Assembly (NCBI RefSeq): GCF_900116375.1 | Contig: NZ_UETB01000001.1 | Coordinates: 689,802 to 753,801 of the forward strand | Direction: 5' to 3' | DNA length: 64,000 nucleotides | Source: Georgenia satyanarayanai | GTDB lineage: Bacteria > Actinomycetota > Actinomycetes > Actinomycetales > Actinomycetaceae | Shown: piece after piece, positions 23,599-32,075 of the stretch | Position numbering within the stretch: the stretch's first letter is position 1 | How the letters are laid out: every line of letters starts with the position of its first letter | Notes under the pieces: model-generated | The model's database searches: none | Seen by the model: only the letters and a program-made list of their open reading frames with translations | Told to the model about the DNA's origin: nothing | Program-made: the position numbers and the translations under genes

Positions 23599-24570
23599 GT
23601 GACGCGCACGACGACGACGTCTGCCGCGCGGCCGGGGCCCTCGACCGCACCGGCGCTGGAGCGCGCCCTGGAGGAGTACCTCGCCCACCTCGGCGTCGAG
23701 CGCGGGCTCAGCGAGCACACGCTGTCCGCCTACCGGCGCGACCTCAGCCGCTACGCCACCTACCTCACGGCCCGCGGACGCCGGGAGCTGGGGGAGGTGG
23801 TCGCGACGGAGGTGGCCGAGTACGTCGAGGCGCTGCGCACCGGGTCCGACGGCGGACGGGCGCTGGCGGTCTCGTCCGCGGGGCGCGCCGTCGTCGCCGT
23901 CCGCGGGTGGCACCGCTTCGCGGTGCTCGAGGGGCAGGCCGCCCACGACCCGAGCGCCGACGTGCGCGCCCCCGCGACGTCGCGGCGGCTGCCCAAGGCG
24001 CTGAGCACCGACGACGTCGAGCGGCTGCTCGAGGCAGCCTCGCTCGGCGAGGGGCCGGTGCCGCTGCGCGACCGGGCGCTGCTCGAGGTGCTCTACGGCA
24101 CCGGGGCGCGGATCAGCGAGGCCGTCGGCCTGTCCGCCGACGATCTCGATCTCGACGGCGGCACGGTGCGCCTGTTCGGCAAGGGCCGCCGGGAGCGGGT
24201 GGTGCCGGTGGGCCGCTACGCGATCGAGGCGGTGGAGGCCTACGTCGTGCGTGCCCGCCCGGAGCTAGCGCGCGCGGGCCGGGGGACGGCGGCACTGTTC
24301 CTCAACCAGCGCGGTGGGCCGCTGAGCCGGCAGAGCGCGTGGGCGGTGCTCCAGACCGCCGGTGCGCGCGCCGGGCTCGGCGAGCACGTCTCCCCGCACA
24401 CGCTGCGGCACTCCTTCGCCACCCACCTGCTGGCCGGCGGTGCCGACGTCCGCGTGGTTCAGGAGCTGCTCGGCCATGCCTCGGTGACGACGACGCAGAT
24501 CTACACCCAGGTGACCGTCCAGGCGATGCGCGAGGTCTACGCCACCGCCCACCCCCGCGCCCACGCCTGA
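23599..24570 (+). CDS. xerD: Site-specific tyrosine recombinase XerD
   Basis: A 323-residue tyrosine recombinase that, with XerC, resolves chromosome dimers at dif. All catalytic residues are visible: R171 (GTGARISEA), K195 (FGKGRRER), H267 and R270 ([13 protein letters not shown]), H293 ([13 protein letters not shown]) and nucleophile Y302. The N-terminal SAM-like domain includes [16 protein letters not shown]. The GTG start lies 8 bases after ctaB. It opens the conserved xerD-parA-scpA-scpB segregation block, so its role is likely the housekeeping one rather than a phage integrase. Confidence 0.93.
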   Translation: MTRTTTTSAARPGPSTAPALERALEEYLAHLGVERGLSEHTLSAYRRDLSRYATYLTARGRRELGEVVATEVAEYVEALRTGSDGGRALAVSSAGRAVVAVRGWHRFAVLEGQAAHDPSADVRAPATSRRLPKALSTDDVERLLEAASLGEGPVPLRDRALLEVLYGTGARISEAVGLSADDLDLDGGTVRLFGKGRRERVVPVGRYAIEAVEAYVVRARPELARAGRGTAALFLNQRGGPLSRQSAWAVLQTAGARAGLGEHVSPHTLRHSFATHLLAGGADVRVVQELLGHASVTTTQIYTQVTVQAMREVYATAHPRAHA

Positions 24571-24601
24571 CGAGCCACGCTTCGGGACCGCCCCTCCCAG
24601 C

Positions 24602-24679
24602 CGCGACAGCGCACCTCCCGCCGAGAGCGCACTTACCGCCGACAGCGCACTTACCGCCGACAGCGCACTTACCGCCGGC
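24602..24679. repeat. Four tandem 18-bp repeats
   Basis: The AGCGCAC core recurs at 24608, 24626, 24644 and 24662, an exact 18-base period, with consensus CCGACAGCGCACTTACCG. The array lies in the 172-base gap between xerD and the next small gene. No reading frame on it is supported. The unit has some resemblance to, but is not identical with, the GAGCGCTGA repeats elsewhere in the window. Confidence 0.88.
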
Positions 24680-24742
24680 GCTCCGACGTGCGGGCCCGGC
24701 CGCGGGCGCCCATCCTGGCTGCACCCCGACCGAGGAGGACCC

Positions 24743-25081
24743 ATGGGACTCGGAGACATGGCCAAGAAGGCCAAGGATGCCCTGAGCAGCGAGAAGGGCG
24801 AGCAGACGAGCGACAAGGTGCTCGACGGCGCTGCGGACCTCGCGAACAAGGCGACCGGAGGCAAGCACGCCGACAAGATCCAGCAGGGCCGGGACGCCGC
24901 CGACGATCGGATCGGCACCACGGACACCGGCCCCACGAGCACCACCACGCACGGCACGGGCGGGAGCGACGGCGTCAACGCCGTCGGCAACGCCGGCGGC
25001 AGCGGGCACGGCTCGGGCACCACGGCCGCCGGCGCGGAGAGCCCCGGCCCCGAGGAGTCCACGGGCCGCCACCGCGCCTGA
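24743..25081 (+). CDS. Rv0909/MT0933-like small protein (antitoxin family)
   Basis: A 112-residue hydrophilic protein. The N-terminal 60 residues (KAKDALSSEKGEQTSDKV... ATGGKHADKIQQGRDAADDRIG) match the MT0933/Rv0909 family, whose members read DKAGDFIDKKTGGKYSDKID. The rest is a Gly/Ser/Thr-rich, low-complexity tail. The family was named after a mycobacterial antitoxin, but no toxin partner is adjacent here, so that function is doubtful; stress-related roles are also suggested for similar proteins. A clear GAGGAGG (24732-24738) decides the start. Confidence 0.7.
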   Translation: MGLGDMAKKAKDALSSEKGEQTSDKVLDGAADLANKATGGKHADKIQQGRDAADDRIGTTDTGPTSTTTHGTGGSDGVNAVGNAGGSGHGSGTTAAGAESPGPEESTGRHRA

Positions 25082-25301
25082 CTCCGTCACAGACCGCTTC
25101 ACCTCTGCACCGACGGCCGACGACCTCCGACGAGCGCCCGCGCTCGGGAGGGCGTCGGCCGTCGGCGTGATGGAGGGATCCCGCTGTCGGCGGGGTTGCA
25201 AGCCGGCGAGAGGGGGGCGCCGGGCACGGGGGGACGTCGAACACGGGGACGCTTCCGCGTGCCGCTCGCTTCGGACGGCTCCGGCGAACTAACGTGGAGG
25301 G

Positions 25302-26168
25302 GTGAGCGACGCACACCAGCCGACCCTGATCGACGCCTCCGGCGACGGGCAGGTCGCCGACTTCCCCGAGCCGGCGCCGCTCGACTCCCACGGACCGGCG
25401 CGCATCATCGCGATGTGCAACCAGAAGGGCGGGGTCGGCAAGACGACGACGACGATCAACCTCGGCGCCGCGCTCGCCGAGTACGGCCGTCGTGTCCTCA
25501 TCGTCGACTTCGACCCGCAGGGCGCCGCCTCCGCGGGCCTCGGCGTCAACGCCAACGAGCTGGACCGCACCATCTACTCCGTGCTCATGGAGCCGCGCTC
25601 GGACGTGCGGGAGATCATCCACGAGACGGCGATCGACAACCTCGACATCGTCCCGGCGAACATCGACCTGTCCGCGGCCGAGGTCACCCTCGTCACCGAG
25701 GTCGCCCGCGAGCAGGCGCTCACCCGGGTGCTGCGCCCGGTCCTTGACGACTACGACCTCATCCTCGTCGACTGCCAGCCCTCCCTCGGCCTGCTCACCG
25801 TCAACGCGCTCACCGCCGCGCACGGCGTGATGATCCCGCTCGAGGCCGAGTTCTTCGCGCTGCGCGGCGTCGCCCTCCTCATGGAGACGATCGACAAGGT
25901 GAGCGAGCGGATCAACCCGCGCCTCGAGCTCGACGGCATCCTCGTGACGATGTACGACGGCCGCACCCTGCACGCCCGCGAGGTCCTCGAACGGGTCCGG
26001 GAGGGCTTCGGGGAGCGCGTGTTCGACACGATCATCAACCGCACGATCAAGTTCCCCGACGCCACCATCGCCACCGAGCCGATCACGAGCTACGCGCCCA
26101 CCCACCCCGGTGCGCACGCCTACCGGCGCCTGGCCCGTGAGCTCGTCGCCCGCGGTGACGTCGCCTGA
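25302..26168 (+). CDS. ParA-family ATPase upstream of scpAB
   Basis: A 288-residue deviant Walker ATPase. KGGVGKTTT at 42-50 carries the signature Lys, followed by VDFDPQGAAS and the DLILVDCQPSLGLLTVNAL block. ParA proteins drive DNA or cargo positioning by ATP-dependent DNA binding. This one has no adjacent parB and is instead linked to scpA and scpB, a conserved actinobacterial arrangement that suggests a link with condensin loading. The GTG start gives a 35-residue N-terminal extension. scpA begins inside its last codons. Confidence 0.9.
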   Translation: MSDAHQPTLIDASGDGQVADFPEPAPLDSHGPARIIAMCNQKGGVGKTTTTINLGAALAEYGRRVLIVDFDPQGAASAGLGVNANELDRTIYSVLMEPRSDVREIIHETAIDNLDIVPANIDLSAAEVTLVTEVAREQALTRVLRPVLDDYDLILVDCQPSLGLLTVNALTAAHGVMIPLEAEFFALRGVALLMETIDKVSERINPRLELDGILVTMYDGRTLHAREVLERVREGFGERVFDTIINRTIKFPDATIATEPITSYAPTHPGAHAYRRLARELVARGDVA

Positions 26169-27045
26169 GGCGGCCGCGGCCGCACCCCCGAACCCGCAGC
26201 CCGCGGCCGCCGGCGCCGCACCGGAGAGCCGCACCGCCTTCGCGGTGACGCTGGAGAACTTCTCCGGCCCGTTCGACCTCCTGCTCTCCCTCATCGCCAA
26301 GCACAAGCTCGACATCACCGAGGTCGCGCTGGCGAAGGTCACCGACGAGTTCATCGCCCACCTCGCCGGCCAGGCCGAGTGGGACCTCGGGCAGGCGAGT
26401 GAGTTCCTCGTCGTCGCCGCGACGCTGCTCGACCTCAAGGCCGCCCGCCTGCTGCCGCGCGGCAGCGTCGAGGACGAGGAGGATTTGGAGCTCCTCGAGG
26501 CCCGCGACCTCCTTTTCGCCCGGCTCCTGCAGTACCGCGCGTACAAGGAGGTCGCTGCCGACCTCGAGCGCCGCTGGGCCGTGGGCACCCGCTCCTTCCC
26601 GCGCTCGGTGAGCCTCGAGCCGCACTTCGCGGCCCTGCTGCCCGAGCTCGTCATCCGCGTCGGTCCCGAGCGCCTCGCGCAGCTCGCTGCCGCCGCCTTC
26701 GCCCCGCGCCCCGGGCCGCCGCAGGTGGACCTGGGGCACCTCCACGCGCCGGTGGTGCCGGTGCGCGAGCAGGCGGCCCTCATCGTCGACCGGCTCCGCC
26801 GGCAGCGCAGCACCACCTTCCGCGCGCTCGCCGCCGACGCCGAGTCGACCGCCGTCGTCGTCTCCCGCTTCCTCGCGCTGCTCGAGCTGTTCCGTGAGGG
26901 CGCCATCACCTTCGACCAGGCGCAGCCGCTGGGCGAGCTCACCGTACGGTGGTCGGGCAGCGAGGAGGGCGACGTCGTCGTCGCCGACGACTACGACGCC
27001 ACGGACGAGGACGAGGACGAGGAGGAGGGGACGAGCGATGACTGA
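26155..27045 (+). CDS. scpA: Segregation and condensation protein A
   Basis: A 296-residue ScpA kleisin, which bridges SMC heads in the condensin complex. The family core begins FAVTLENFSGPFDLLLSLIAKHKLDITEVALAKVTDEF and continues with ASEFLVVAATLLDLKAARLLP. The C-terminal winged helix includes FLALLELFREGAITFDQAQPLGEL, and the tail is very acidic. The GTG at 26155 overlaps parA by 14 bases; another in-frame GTG at 26137 is possible. scpB overlaps its end by 8 bases, so the three are one operon. Confidence 0.93.
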   Translation: MTSPEAAAAAPPNPQPAAAGAAPESRTAFAVTLENFSGPFDLLLSLIAKHKLDITEVALAKVTDEFIAHLAGQAEWDLGQASEFLVVAATLLDLKAARLLPRGSVEDEEDLELLEARDLLFARLLQYRAYKEVAADLERRWAVGTRSFPRSVSLEPHFAALLPELVIRVGPERLAQLAAAAFAPRPGPPQVDLGHLHAPVVPVREQAALIVDRLRRQRSTTFRALAADAESTAVVVSRFLALLELFREGAITFDQAQPLGELTVRWSGSEEGDVVVADDYDATDEDEDEEEGTSDD

Positions 27046-27658
27046 CGCCACCGAGCCGGGGGCGCCGCGCTACGAGCCGGTCCCCGACGATGCCATGCCG
27101 CGCGAGCACCTCGCCGCGCTCGAGGCGATCCTCATGGTGATCGACGAGCCCGTGCCCGCCGCCCAGCTCGCCAGCGTCCTCGGCCTGCCCACCGGGCAGG
27201 TCACCGAGCTGCTCACCGAGCTCGCCGCGGACTACGCGGGGGAGCGGGGCGGGCGCCCGCGCGGCTTCGAGCTGCGCGAGCTCGCCGGGGGGTGGCGCGT
27301 GTACTCGGCGCCCGCCTACGCCGACGTCGTGGGCCGCTTCGTCGTCGACGGACAGACCGCCCGCCTCACCCAGGCCTCGCTCGAGACGCTCGCCGTCATC
27401 GCCTACCGCCAGCCCGTCTCGCGCGGGCGGGTGGCCGCGATCCGCGGCGTCAACGTCGACGGCGTGGTCCGTACCCTCCTCGCGCGCGGCCTCATCGAGG
27501 AGGCCGGCCACGACGACGACGGCGGCGCGGTCCTCTACCGGACCAGCTCCCACTTCCTCGAGCGGATGGGGCTCGGCTCGCTCGCCGACCTGCCCCCGCT
27601 CGCCCCCTACCTGCCCGACCTCGACACCCTGGACGACCTGGAGGGAGACCTGCGATGA
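27038..27658 (+). CDS. scpB: Segregation and condensation protein B
   Basis: A 206-residue ScpB, the winged-helix dimer partner of ScpA. The family motifs are LAALEAILMVIDEPVPAAQLA at the N-terminus, GFELRELAGGWRVYSAP, and LTQASLETLAVIAYRQPVSRGRVAAIRGVNVDGVVRTLLARGLI. The ATG at 27038 overlaps the scpA stop; an upstream in-frame extension shadows scpA and is rejected. It overlaps rluB by 4 bases. Confidence 0.94.
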   Translation: MTDATEPGAPRYEPVPDDAMPREHLAALEAILMVIDEPVPAAQLASVLGLPTGQVTELLTELAADYAGERGGRPRGFELRELAGGWRVYSAPAYADVVGRFVVDGQTARLTQASLETLAVIAYRQPVSRGRVAAIRGVNVDGVVRTLLARGLIEEAGHDDDGGAVLYRTSSHFLERMGLGSLADLPPLAPYLPDLDTLDDLEGDLR

Positions 27659-28401
27659 CGACCGACGTGCACCAGCCCGGCGGCACCCGCCTGCAGAAGG
27701 TCCTCGCCGCTGCGGGCTACGGCTCCCGACGCGCCTGCGAGAACCTCATCGCCGACGGGCGGGTGACGGTCGACGGGCAACGCGTCGACGAGCTCGGCAC
27801 CCGCGTGGACCCGGCCACCGCCGTCATCCACGTCGACGGCGTGCGGCTCCAGCTCGACGAGACGAGGGTGACGCTGGCGCTCCACAAGCCCGCCGGCGTC
27901 GTCTCCTCGATGAGCGACGAGCAGGGCCGCCCGGACCTGTCCCAGTACGTGTCCGACCGCGCCGAGCGGCTCTTCCACGTCGGGCGCCTCGACGAGCAGA
28001 CCGAGGGGCTCATCCTCCTCACCAACGACGGCGAGCTCGCCCACCGCCTCGCGCACCCCTCCTACGAGGTGGCCAAGACCTACGTCGCCACCGTCGAGGG
28101 CGAGGTGCCGCGCGCCCTGGGCCGCCGGCTGCGCGAGGGCATCCGCCTCGAGGACGGCCCGGCGCGCGCTGACCGCTTCACGGTCCTGGAGACCACGCCG
28201 CGCGCGTCCGTCGTCGAGATCGAGCTGCACGAGGGCCGCAACCGCATCGTGCGCCGCATGCTCGAGCACGTCGGCCACCCGGTGACCCGCCTCGTGCGCA
28301 CCCGCTTCGGCACCGTGCGCCTGGGCCAGCTCAAGCCGGGCCACACGCGCGTCATCTCGGGCACCGAGCTCGGCACGCTGATGTCGAGCGTCGGCCTGTG
28401 A
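27655..28401 (+). CDS. rluB: 23S rRNA pseudouridine synthase, RluB/RsuA family
   Basis: A 248-residue pseudouridine synthase. An S4 RNA-binding domain (RLQKVLAAAGYGSRRACENLIADGRVTVDG) fills residues 10-50. The catalytic Asp is in VGRLDEQTEGLILLTNDG, and the ALHKPAGVVSS and EGRNRIVRRMLEHVGHPVTRL blocks follow. It likely modifies 23S rRNA. The ATGA overlap with scpB and position after scpAB are highly conserved. Exact target position is inferred from the family. Confidence 0.92.
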   Translation: MTTDVHQPGGTRLQKVLAAAGYGSRRACENLIADGRVTVDGQRVDELGTRVDPATAVIHVDGVRLQLDETRVTLALHKPAGVVSSMSDEQGRPDLSQYVSDRAERLFHVGRLDEQTEGLILLTNDGELAHRLAHPSYEVAKTYVATVEGEVPRALGRRLREGIRLEDGPARADRFTVLETTPRASVVEIELHEGRNRIVRRMLEHVGHPVTRLVRTRFGTVRLGQLKPGHTRVISGTELGTLMSSVGL

Positions 28402-28465
28402 GCCGGACGGTACTCTGTCCCGGGCGCCGCGCCGGGCGGCCCGCGGGCAGGGAGGAAGCAGCAGC

Positions 28466-29587
28466 GTGACGAGCCAGGCGGCACCCCTGACGACGGGCCC
28501 CGTCCAGGTCGTCGGCACCGGGCTGCTCGGGACGAGCATCGCGCTGTGCCTCAGCGGCCAGGGCGTGCCGGTCCAGCTCTCCGACGCCTCGCCCTCCGCC
28601 CTCGCCCTCGCGCGCGACATGGGCGCCGGTGAGCCCGTCCACGACGCGAGCCCCGAGCCCGTCGTCGTCGTCGTGGCCACCCCGCCCGACGTCGCCGGGC
28701 CGGTCGTCCTCGACATGCTCCGCCGCCACCCCGCCGCCGTCGTCACCGACGTCGCCAGCGTCAAGGCCGTCATCGCCGCCGAGGTCGCCGCGGGGGCCGA
28801 CGACGGCGCCCGCGCCCGGTACGTCGGCTCCCACCCGATGGCGGGCCGGGAGCGCTCCGGCGCCGTCGCCGCGGACGCGGACCTCTTCGCAGGCCGGCCC
28901 TGGGTCATCGCCGCCCACGACGGCGCCTCCGCCGCGGCGACCGCCGCCGTGCGCGGCCTTGCGCTCGACCTCGGCGCCCTGCCCGTCCCGCTCGCCCCGC
29001 AGGAGCACGACGACGCCGTCGCCCTCGTCTCCCACATCCCCCAGCTGGCGGCGTCGCTCGTCGCGTCCCGGCTCGTCGACGCGCCCGAGGCGGCGCTGTC
29101 CCTCGCCGGGCAGGGGCTGCGCGACGTCACCCGGATCGCCGCGTCCGACCCGCGGCTGTGGGCCGCGATCCTCGCCGGCAACGCCGGGCCCGTCGCCGCG
29201 GGCCTGCGCGAGCTGCGCGCCGACCTGGACGCGCTCATCGCCGGCCTGGACCGCGCCGCCGCCGAGGGGCCGCTGGCGCCCGGCGCGATGGGGGCGGTGA
29301 GCGCCGTCGTCTCCGCCGGGAACACCGGCGTGGGGCGGGTGCCGGGCAAGCACGGTGGCGCGCCGCGCCGCTACGCGACCGTCCAGGTGCTCGTCCCCGA
29401 CGAGCCCGGTGAGCTGGGCCGCCTCTTCGGTGAGGTGGGCGAGATCGGCGTGAACATCGAGGACCTCCTGCTCGAGCACTCGGCCGGCGCCCGGGTGGGC
29501 ATCGCCCACCTGTCGGTGGTGCCGGCCGCGGCTGCCGGGCTGGAGCAGGAGCTGACGACCCGCGGATGGAGAGTGGTGGCGGAATGA
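28466..29587 (+). CDS. tyrA: Prephenate dehydrogenase with C-terminal ACT domain
   Basis: A 373-residue enzyme converting prephenate to 4-hydroxyphenylpyruvate in tyrosine synthesis. The NAD motif GTGLLGTSIALCL is at residues 18-30, the prephenate-binding YVGSHPMAGRERSG block lies near residue 118, and the HDDAVALVSHIPQLAAS helix follows. Residues from about 305 form an ACT domain (VQVLVPDEPGELGRLFGEV) that suggests tyrosine feedback. The GTG start follows GGGAGGAAG at 28450-28458. It overlaps cmk by 4 bases. Confidence 0.92.
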   Translation: MTSQAAPLTTGPVQVVGTGLLGTSIALCLSGQGVPVQLSDASPSALALARDMGAGEPVHDASPEPVVVVVATPPDVAGPVVLDMLRRHPAAVVTDVASVKAVIAAEVAAGADDGARARYVGSHPMAGRERSGAVAADADLFAGRPWVIAAHDGASAAATAAVRGLALDLGALPVPLAPQEHDDAVALVSHIPQLAASLVASRLVDAPEAALSLAGQGLRDVTRIAASDPRLWAAILAGNAGPVAAGLRELRADLDALIAGLDRAAAEGPLAPGAMGAVSAVVSAGNTGVGRVPGKHGGAPRRYATVQVLVPDEPGELGRLFGEVGEIGVNIEDLLLEHSAGARVGIAHLSVVPAAAAGLEQELTTRGWRVVAE

Positions 29588-30294
29588 CCGCACCGGTGAC
29601 GGTGGCGATCGACGGGCCCTCGGGCTCGGGGAAGTCGACGATCAGCAGGCGGCTCGCCGCCGCGGAGGGCCTGGCCTACCTCGACACGGGGGCGATGTAC
29701 CGCGCCGCGACGTGGTGGTGCCGCCGCCGGGGCGTCGAGCTCACGGACGCCGCCGCGGTCGCCGCGGCGACCGAGGTGATGCCGCTCGACATGGGCGTGG
29801 ACCCGGGCGACCCGACGATCACGTGCGACGGCGTCGACATCACCGCCGCGATCCGGCTGTCGGAGATCTCCTCGGTCGTGTCCGCGGTCGCGACGAACCT
29901 CGACGTGCGTGCCCAGCTGCGCGAGCGGCAGCGCGCCATCATCGCCGCCGAGCGGCGGCCCGGCGGGCACAGCGGGGGCCGCGGGATCGTCGCCGAGGGA
30001 CGCGACATCACGACCGTCGTCGCCCCCGACGCCGACGTGCGCATCCTCCTCACCGCCGACGAGGCCGCGCGCCTGGCGCGCCGCGCCCGTGAGCTGCACG
30101 GCACCGTGGACGACCGGGCCATCGCCGCGACCCGCGACGAGGTTGTCGGTCGCGACGCCCAGGACTCCACGGTCTCCACCTTCCTCACCGCCGCCGACGG
30201 CGTCGTCACCATCGACTCCTCGGCCCTGGACATCGACCAGACGCTCGCCGTGGTCCGGCGCGTCGTCGCCCAGGCCCGGCAGGAGGAGCAGTGA
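29584..30294 (+). CDS. cmk: Cytidylate kinase
   Basis: A 236-residue (d)CMP kinase. The P-loop is GPSGSGKS at 11-18; YLDTGAMYRAATWW, ISSVVSAVATNLDVR and VAEGRDITTVVAPDADVRILLTA are the other family blocks. The ATG at 29584 overlaps the tyrA stop. plsC starts with a GTG overlapping the cmk stop. The order tyrA-cmk-plsC-der is expected; here der is displaced by about 4 kb. Confidence 0.96.
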   Translation: MTAPVTVAIDGPSGSGKSTISRRLAAAEGLAYLDTGAMYRAATWWCRRRGVELTDAAAVAAATEVMPLDMGVDPGDPTITCDGVDITAAIRLSEISSVVSAVATNLDVRAQLRERQRAIIAAERRPGGHSGGRGIVAEGRDITTVVAPDADVRILLTADEAARLARRARELHGTVDDRAIAATRDEVVGRDAQDSTVSTFLTAADGVVTIDSSALDIDQTLAVVRRVVAQARQEEQ

Positions 30295-30998
30295 GCACCG
30301 CGCGGCCCGCGGCGCAGCCCTCGCGCGGCTCGCGGGTCAAGGCCGAGGACATCCACCGCTGGGGTCCGGTCTGGTCCCGCCGCGTGGGCCAGTTCCTCGA
30401 CCACGTGTGGTGGAGCACCAAGGTCTACGGCGCGGAGAACGTCCCGCGCACCGGGCCGGTCATCATCGCCTCCAACCACACCGGCGTCATCGACGGCCCG
30501 CTGCTGCACGGCGCGGTCCCGCGCGGCTCGCACTTCATCATCAAGCAGGAGTTCTGGGACTCCCCGCTCGGCTTCCTCATGACGCTCGCCGGGCAGATCC
30601 CGGTGGACCGGCGGAACGGGCGGGCGTCACTCGCCGTCGCCCAGCAGATGCTCCACGAGGGGCGCGTCGTCGGGATCTTCCCCGAGGGCAACCGGGGCAG
30701 CGGCAACGTCCAGTCCACCCGGGCGGGCGTCGCGTGGCTCGCCGTGCACGGCAACGCGCCGGTCGTGCCGGTGGCGTGCCTGGGCACGCGGCCCGCCGGC
30801 AAGAAGGTCGGGTACGTCCCGCCGCCGCGCTCGCGCCTCCACATCGTCTTCGGCGAGCCGATCGTCCTGGACACCGAGAAGCGTGAGGGCGGCAACCGCG
30901 AGGTGATGACCCGGGCCATGGAGCAGATCCACCGCGGCCTGGCCGCGCACGTCGAGGACGCCGTCCGCCAGACCGGCATCCCCCTCCCCACCCACTGA
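30291..30998 (+). CDS. plsC: 1-acyl-sn-glycerol-3-phosphate acyltransferase
   Basis: A 235-residue PlsC-family acyltransferase that makes phosphatidic acid from lysophosphatidate. The catalytic HX4D motif is HTGVID at 63-68, and the glycerophosphate-binding motif is FPEGNRGSG at 130-138. The PVVPVACLGT segment is also typical. No strong membrane helix is seen beyond amphipathic segments. The GTGA overlap with cmk implies co-translation. Its stop faces the palindromic repeat region. Confidence 0.88.
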   Translation: MSTARPAAQPSRGSRVKAEDIHRWGPVWSRRVGQFLDHVWWSTKVYGAENVPRTGPVIIASNHTGVIDGPLLHGAVPRGSHFIIKQEFWDSPLGFLMTLAGQIPVDRRNGRASLAVAQQMLHEGRVVGIFPEGNRGSGNVQSTRAGVAWLAVHGNAPVVPVACLGTRPAGKKVGYVPPPRSRLHIVFGEPIVLDTEKREGGNREVMTRAMEQIHRGLAAHVEDAVRQTGIPLPTH

Positions 30999-31048
30999 CA
31001 CACGCACCAACCCGCCCCCTCTCGCCCACCCCCGCCCCCTCACCCCTT

Positions 31049-31105
31049 GCGCCGAGCGCTGACTTGTTACGGACGTCGGGTCGGTAACAAGTCAGCGCTC
31101 GGCGC
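31049..31105. repeat. Perfect 22-bp palindrome, first copy
   Basis: The arm at 31049-31070 (ending GAGCGCTGACTTGTTAC) pairs perfectly with 31084-31105 over 22 bp; the loop is GGACGTCGGGTCG. It may act as a bidirectional transcription terminator, but the exact sequence conservation is unusual for that role. Confidence 0.92.
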
Positions 31106-31178
31106 GTGTGGGGGAGGGCCGCCTTCCAGCGGGCGTGGCGGCCGGCGCCGGCACCCGACGGCCACGCGCCCCCTCGCT

Positions 31179-31235
31179 GCGCCGAGCGCTGACTTGTTAC
31201 GGACGTCGGGTCGGTAACAAGTCAGCGCTCGGGGC
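31179..31235. repeat. Palindrome, second copy with identical loop
   Basis: Arms 31182-31200 and 31214-31232 pair over 19 bp, with one mismatch then two more pairs outward. The 13-base loop is identical to that of the first copy, 130 bases upstream. The outer left arm of copy one (31046-31070) also pairs with the right arm of copy two (31214-31238) at 24 of 25 positions. Confidence 0.92.
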
Positions 31236-31286
31236 AAGAGAGGCGCGAGGGGGGAGGGCGGAGGGGGGTGGGGGTGGGGGTGGGTG

Positions 31287-32075
31287 CTAGCTGACGTCGC
31301 GGCGGGCGGTGCGCCACAGGCCGACGGCGAGGGGCACCCCGATCCACACGGCGGCCGACGTCGCGAGCTGGGCCCACGTCGTCGCCGTCATCTCCCCGGC
31401 CATGAGGGCGGTCATCGAGAAGTCGAGGTTGAGCCACTTCGCCGGCTCCTGCAGCGCGTCGACGAGCATGGTGAGCAGCGACCACAGCGTGGGCAGCGCG
31501 AGGTAGGCGACGATCGCGACCGGCGTGCTGAGGAACGCCAGCCCGAAGGCCAGGCCCTGCGAGACGAGGAGCAGCAGGGCGAGGAGCATCCCGCCGAGGA
31601 CCGACCACTCCATGGCCCAGGACCCGTCGCCGTCCAGCGCCACCATCCCGACGACGTTGAACAGCGCCCCCGCCAGCAGCGCGGCGGCCATGACCGCCAC
31701 GCCGAGGCCGAGCGCGGAGACGAGCTTGGCGGCGTTCACCCGGGTGCGGCGCGGCTCGAGGGTGAAGGTCGTCAGCGCGGTCCGCTGGGACCACTCGCCG
31801 GTGGCCGCCATGATGCCGATGAGCGGGAGCAGCAGGAGCTGGGCGAGCGAGGACGCCATGGTGAGCTCCTGCCACGTGCGCTGCTCCGGCTCCCCGGTGA
31901 ACAGGACGAGGGCGATGAGCCCGGCGTTCAGCAGGACGATCACCGCCAGCAGCCACACCCCGGCGCGGGTGTCGACCTGCTTGCGCAGCTCGACGAGCGT
32001 GAGCCGGGTGAAGGGCACGGGCGGGGGAGCGGTGCGGGTCGTCGTGGGGCGGGCGGTCGTCGTGGTCGCGCTCAT
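31287..32075 (-). CDS. ABC-2 type transporter permease
   Basis: A 262-residue membrane protein with about six helices. After a Thr/Pro-rich cytosolic start, FTRLTLVELRKQVDTRAGVWLLAVIVLLN is typical of ABC-2 permeases that pair with a single-domain ATPase. GEWSQRTALTTFTLEPRR is a conserved cytosolic loop, as in bacitracin- or lantibiotic-type and sodium-efflux exporters. The GTGA/ATGA overlap with the ATPase gene shows one transport unit. The substrate is unknown. Confidence 0.85.
   Translation of the reverse strand: MSATTTTARPTTTRTAPPPVPFTRLTLVELRKQVDTRAGVWLLAVIVLLNAGLIALVLFTGEPEQRTWQELTMASSLAQLLLLPLIGIMAATGEWSQRTALTTFTLEPRRTRVNAAKLVSALGLGVAVMAAALLAGALFNVVGMVALDGDGSWAMEWSVLGGMLLALLLLVSQGLAFGLAFLSTPVAIVAYLALPTLWSLLTMLVDALQEPAKWLNLDFSMTALMAGEMTATTWAQLATSAAVWIGVPLAVGLWRTARRDVS

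Larger units (their letters stand above)
30999..31286. other. Convergent gap plsC/ABC permease with composite palindromes
   Basis: The 288 bases contain a C-rich tract (31010-31046), two large palindromes 130 bases apart, and a G-rich tract (31248-31285). No ORF is supported. The layout matches the rbpA/pgl gap. Confidence 0.8.

Noticed and set aside
23599-24570. Phage integrase instead of XerD
   Set aside because: Length, motif spacing and the conserved position before parA-scpAB fit XerD; no phage genes are near.
24602-24679. 18-bp tandem array considered as a CRISPR or minisatellite-coded peptide
   Set aside because: Too short for CRISPR and no supported reading frame with a ribosome site crosses it.
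24743-25081. Toxin-antitoxin pair
   Set aside because: The antitoxin-family name applies, but no toxin-like gene flanks it: xerD and parA are housekeeping.
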